The position numbers and the translations under genes are program-made. This document shows, in pieces, positions 6,053 to 7,756 of a stretch of 7,756 bases of DNA; position 1 is the first letter of the stretch, and every line of letters begins with the position of its first letter. The stretch comes from Lachnospiraceae bacterium (GTDB taxonomy: Bacteria; Bacillota; Clostridia; Lachnospirales; Lachnospiraceae): the NCBI GenBank assembly GCA_900766925.1, contig CAAFXG010000506.1, positions 1 to 7,756 of the forward strand. Direction: 5' to 3'. Under the pieces are notes generated by a model, which made no database searches, had not been told where the DNA came from, and saw nothing but the letters and a program-made list of their open reading frames with translations.

Positions 6053-6226
6053 ATGGAAGAAGACAAATTGATTATAATACATGAAGCATTGAACGAAGCT
6101 AGTTATCTCATCTCAAATGAGATTCAAAGTGTCATAGATGAAGGTGTTTATAGTGAATACAATAGAGTCCTTGTAAAAATTGATAGTGCATTGCAAATAA
6201 TTAAAAAGTATAAACCTACCCCATAA
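6053..6226 (+). CDS. Small hypothetical protein, 57 aa
   Basis: This is the only plus-strand gene I support. From ATG 6053 the product is an acidic, amphipathic helical protein (MEEDKLIIIHEALNEASYLISNEIQSVIDEG, then YNRVLVKIDSALQIIKKYKP), with Leu/Ile spacing typical of a helical bundle or dimer. A TTG start at 6032 would add 7 residues but would overlap the proposed -7 box. It is divergent from gene A and converges on the HNH endonuclease gene, with their 3' ends overlapping by 11 nt, so the transcripts are complementary there. Size and position would suit a regulator or an antidote-type protein, but no helix-turn-helix motif is evident and the role is unknown. Real coding is likely but not certain. 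Confidence 0.55.
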   Translation: MEEDKLIIIHEALNEASYLISNEIQSVIDEGVYSEYNRVLVKIDSALQIIKKYKPTP

Positions 6227-6953
6227 AACAATTCTCTTGGTGGTAATGAAGGTACTGCTTATGCTTTTCATCCATTTTCAGAAGACGCATACTTTTATCA
6301 ATACCTAACAATTTTCTATCGTGATTCTCTAAGTATCTACTACATTGAATTTTCCCTTGCAAATCAAATGTAATATAACCTCTATCAAACAGCTTGTCAA
6401 GGTTTGGTTGCAAAAGCAATCCATTATAAAGATCTATACGTTGAATATTGTCACTTGCATACCATGGCCTGATATGGGAAGCAACAAGAACTGGCAACAA
6501 GGAACAACCACTTACACTACAACCATTCCAATACTCAATTAGCTGATTTCTAAACAAACCTTGCCCCACTCTAGATTGAATAATCTGAGTTCTTTCCGTG
6601 GAAGTTAAATGAGTGTTCTCCTCAACTTTCTTTATTTCAGAGATAATAGTATCTTTTTGCTTTTGGATGTATCCTGACTTTATAAAAGAAAGGAACTTCT
6701 TTAATCCGGCATGTAAATCCCCTAATGCTTTTGTCGTATTATATTTGTCTCTATTAGCATACGCTTTTCTTTCCTCAACCATGATATATTCCACATACTC
6801 CTCTGTAATATTTTTATCTAAAACATAGAAATGTGAAAGAAACCTCATCCTGCTAACGTAATCATGACTGGTTTTTTTCGCAATACCACCAGATTTCATC
6901 ATATAATAAAGAAAATCGTGTTCCAATTCTTGAAAAGCTAATGTTAACTCCAT
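6216..6953 (-). CDS. HNH restriction-type endonuclease (HNH_2-like), 245 aa
   Basis: The C-terminal half is a clear HNH_2-type nuclease. Numbered from the ATG at 6953, it has RVGQGLFRNQLIEYWNGC (128-145), SGCSLLPVLVASHIRPW (148-164) with the first catalytic His at 160, and DLYNGLLLQPNLDKLFDRGYITFD (174-197) with Asn177 and an Asp186 at the usual third position. This RxGQxxFR...CxxxGC...ASHIxPW...NGLLL layout is typical of type II-like enzymes paired with methyltransferases. Residues about 1-110 resemble the helical core-binding (SAM-like) domain of tyrosine recombinases (TSHDYVSRMRFLSHFY) and may provide DNA recognition. An in-frame ATG at 6992 would add 13 residues, but it lies inside the motif I codons of the broken methyltransferase, so I chose 6953 (6980 is also possible). 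The nuclease looks intact although its methyltransferase is not. Confidence 0.85.
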   Translation of the reverse strand: MELTLAFQELEHDFLYYMMKSGGIAKKTSHDYVSRMRFLSHFYVLDKNITEEYVEYIMVEERKAYANRDKYNTTKALGDLHAGLKKFLSFIKSGYIQKQKDTIISEIKKVEENTHLTSTERTQIIQSRVGQGLFRNQLIEYWNGCSVSGCSLLPVLVASHIRPWYASDNIQRIDLYNGLLLQPNLDKLFDRGYITFDLQGKIQCSRYLENHDRKLLGIDKSMRLLKMDEKHKQYLHYHQENCFMG

Positions 6954-6963
6954 CTCAAAATCA

Positions 6964-7146
6964 TTATAATAAACTAACATTATCCATACCACCGCAACCG
7001 GAAAAAAGGGACAACACCCTCAGTGTACCCTCTTCCAGGCGTTCGTTCTCACCATTATTGAAAAACAATTCACATTGTGGTTCTGCAACCAAATCTGAAT
7101 AATCTTCAATTTCAATCTCTTTATATTCTTTCTTTACTTGAACCAT
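6964..7146 (-). pseudogene. Truncated cytosine-5 DNA methyltransferase (N-terminus and motif I only)
   Basis: The 60-residue product has a charged 41-aa leader (MVQVKKEYKEIEIEDYSD...) followed by LRVLSLFSGCGGMD (42-55), the AdoMet-binding motif I of C5-cytosine methyltransferases. In intact enzymes this is followed by LGF/F-type residues and about 300 more residues, including motif IV PCQ with the catalytic Cys and the target-recognition domain. Here only NVSLL and a stop follow, so motifs IV-X are gone. The stop lies 10 nt before the HNH gene, the spacing expected for an intact M-R operon, so an in-frame internal deletion that kept the last few codons is the simplest explanation. It cannot methylate DNA. 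An assembly error is the main alternative. Confidence 0.8.
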
Positions 7147-7267
7147 TTTGTTTTATCTAAATTATCAATATGCGACATTTATTATATTTTCGTTCATACA
7201 AAGATTTACAACAACTATAAATAATTGTAACATATCTGATATTGACGCATCTAAGTTATTTACTTTG

Positions 7268-7299
7268 CAAAAGTACAAACAATTTTTGAAACGACCAAA
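7268..7299 (-). promoter_or_regulatory. Bacteroidota -33/-7 promoter for the restriction unit
   Basis: On the minus strand TTTG (7299-7296) is separated by 20 nt from TACTTTTG (7275-7268). Both match the TTTG / TAnnTTTG consensus with correct spacing. Transcription would start near 7261, giving a leader of about 115 nt before the methyltransferase remnant. The leader contains a TTACAA/TTGTAA inverted repeat (7206-7211 and 7225-7230) that could serve as an operator. Confidence 0.7.
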
Positions 7300-7411
7300 T
7301 GTTTTCGGGATTTTTTTGCCCTGTAGAGAAAATTAATCGAAATGGGGGGCGATGGTGGAGGGAAAATGGGGCAAGGTGTCAAAGTGTCAAAGTCAAAGTG
7401 TCAAACTCATT

Positions 7412-7426
7412 TTGGCACTTTGCCAA
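7412..7426. repeat. Small hairpin TTGGC-ACTTT-GCCAA
   Basis: Five-base perfect arms surround the loop ACTTT, immediately inside the left 33-bp arm. There is no T-run after it. It repeats the CACTTTG core of the neighbouring units. Confidence 0.5.
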
Positions 7427-7460
7427 TGTGATAGACTGTAAGGGGAAAAGAAGAAAATAG

Positions 7461-7522
7461 TAATAAATAATAATATAAATAATATAATAATATTATATAA
7501 TATATTATATATTATTATTAAT
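7461..7522. repeat. 62-base A/T-only tract with internal dyad symmetry
   Basis: All 62 bases are A or T. The segment 7466-7477 (AATAATAATATA) is the reverse complement of 7508-7519, so the tract can extrude as a hairpin. It lies near the centre of the nested inverted repeats. Such easily melted DNA flanked by iteron-like repeats is typical of replication origins, though promoters and recombination sites can look similar. Confidence 0.75.
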
Positions 7523-7648
7523 CTCTATAAATGCCGCCAGGGGGTGTATGCTGAATTGCAGTTTGACACTTTGACTTTGACACTTTGACACCACAGGCGA
7601 TTTTCTATACAGGGCAAAGGGTGAAAAAGGTGCAGCGGAATAGGTACG

Positions 7649-7668
7649 GTGTCAGTGGGCTGTGACAC
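7649..7668. repeat. GTGTCA...TGACAC inverted repeat
   Basis: Six-base perfect arms (7649-7654 and 7663-7668) surround an 8-nt loop. The arms reuse the TGTCA half of the TGTCAAAG units, so they may be bound by the same protein. Confidence 0.4.
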
Positions 7669-7688
7669 TGCCGGATGACTGCTGAAAA

Positions 7689-7718
7689 AGCGGAGTCACA
7701 GCGGAGTCATAGCGGCGG
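7689..7718. repeat. Tandem 11-bp repeat AGCGGAGTCAY
   Basis: Two full copies (7689-7699 and 7700-7710) are followed by a third partial copy starting AGCGGCGG at 7711. The 11-bp period is close to one helical turn, as expected for side-by-side protein binding on one DNA face. Confidence 0.6.
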
Positions 7719-7722
7719 TATA

Positions 7723-7740
7723 TCGGAGCAAGTGCTCCGA
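7723..7740. repeat. Perfect hairpin TCGGAGCA-AG-TGCTCCGA
   Basis: Eight-base perfect arms are separated by two bases. The downstream plus-strand sequence is A-rich (gattaaataattaaaa) with no T-run, so a plus-strand intrinsic terminator is unlikely. It may be an operator or part of the repeat complex, and the window ends 16 nt later. Confidence 0.55.
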
Positions 7741-7756
7741 GATTAAATAATTAAAA

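Larger units (their letters stand above)
7375..7592. repeat. Inner inverted repeat, 33-bp perfect arms of TGTCAAAG units
   Basis: The arm at 7375-7407 is the exact reverse complement of the arm at 7560-7592. Each arm is itself built from short direct repeats: TGTCAAAG, TGTCAAAG, TCAAAG, TGTCAAAC. The 152-nt centre contains the A/T-only core and a small hairpin at 7412-7426 that carries another GCACTTTG copy. Iteron-like units arranged in mirror image suggest a binding site for a multimeric DNA-binding protein. Confidence 0.9.
7315..7618. repeat. Outer inverted repeat, 18-bp arms with one mismatch
   Basis: The left arm at 7315-7332 (TTTGCCCTGTAGAGAAAA) and the right arm at 7601-7618 are reverse complements at 17 of 18 positions. 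They enclose the inner 33-bp repeat. The left gap between outer and inner arms is 42 nt and the right gap is 8 nt, so the structure is not one continuous palindrome. Confidence 0.8.
7300..7756. other. Gene-free, repeat-rich segment
   Basis: No reading frame in this stretch looks coding on either strand, and I see no tRNA or rRNA. It holds the nested inverted repeats, the A/T-only core and the tandem repeats listed separately. Its base composition is patchy, with GC-rich flanks around the A/T core, unlike the uniformly AT-rich genes to its left. Confidence 0.7.

Noticed and set aside
7148..7336. Plus-strand 62-aa frame over the restriction-unit promoter
   Set aside because: It overlaps a well-matched minus-strand promoter and leader, and its Phe/Asn/Lys-rich product looks like translated AT-rich non-coding DNA.
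7377..7592. CRISPR array
   Set aside because: The repeat units are about 8 bp and contiguous, without 25-40 bp spacers, and the two blocks are in inverted orientation.
7375..7592. Terminal inverted repeats of an insertion sequence
   Set aside because: Only 152 nt lie between the arms, with no transposase frame and no flanking target-site duplication visible; a very small MITE-like element cannot be fully excluded.
7723..7740. Intrinsic terminator at the right edge
   Set aside because: The hairpin is good, but no T-run follows on either strand.

Overview
The window looks like an accessory region of a Bacteroidota chromosome (Bacteroides/Prevotella-like). Three things point there: TAnnTTTG-type -7 promoter boxes, one with a matching TTTG -33 box; weak or absent Shine-Dalgarno signals; and a DUF5675 gene next to a DUF3987-like P-loop ATPase, a pairing typical of accessory clusters in this phylum. 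The assignment rests on motifs recognised by eye, not on a database search. Almost every gene lies on the minus strand, so transcription runs from high to low coordinates.

Region 1 (about 1-2950, moderate GC) is an operon read leftward from a promoter near 2940. In order it holds a 134-aa acidic helical protein of unknown function, a DUF5675 protein with a conserved H...GC motif, a 108-aa unknown protein that overlaps it by 8 nt, and the first 553 codons of a DUF3987-like ATPase that runs off the left edge. The ATPase has a variant Walker A and a DE-type Walker B, and its early coding sequence carries a perfect 10-bp-stem hairpin.

Region 2 (about 3005-5925, low GC) is a separate leftward cluster of four unrecognised genes closed by an intrinsic terminator at 3005-3037. 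Gene A is 169 aa and Trp-rich at its N-terminus. Gene B is 209 aa and helical. Gene C is a 334-aa coiled-coil protein with a strict Leu/Asn heptad. Gene D is 199 aa. The last 30 residues of C and the first 22 of D share a nearly identical 20-residue motif of the form NYY..GANH.D.HKE.T.N. Such a shared tag between adjacent proteins suggests they assemble through it, and this is the best candidate here for an undescribed system.

Region 3 (about 5926-7300, low GC) holds a small divergent plus-strand gene (57 aa) and a broken restriction-modification unit. An HNH restriction-type endonuclease appears intact, but the cytosine-5 methyltransferase gene before it keeps only its N-terminus through catalytic motif I (LFSGCGGMD) and then stops. 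A good -33/-7 promoter lies upstream of the remnant.

Region 4 (about 7300-7756) has no gene I can support. It is dominated by nested inverted repeats: 18-bp outer arms with one mismatch, then 33-bp perfect arms made of TGTCAAAG-like units, enclosing 62 consecutive A/T bases. Beyond these lie tandem 11-bp repeats and a perfect 8-bp-arm hairpin. The layout resembles a replication origin, a recombination site or a large regulatory site; which one cannot be decided from the sequence alone.
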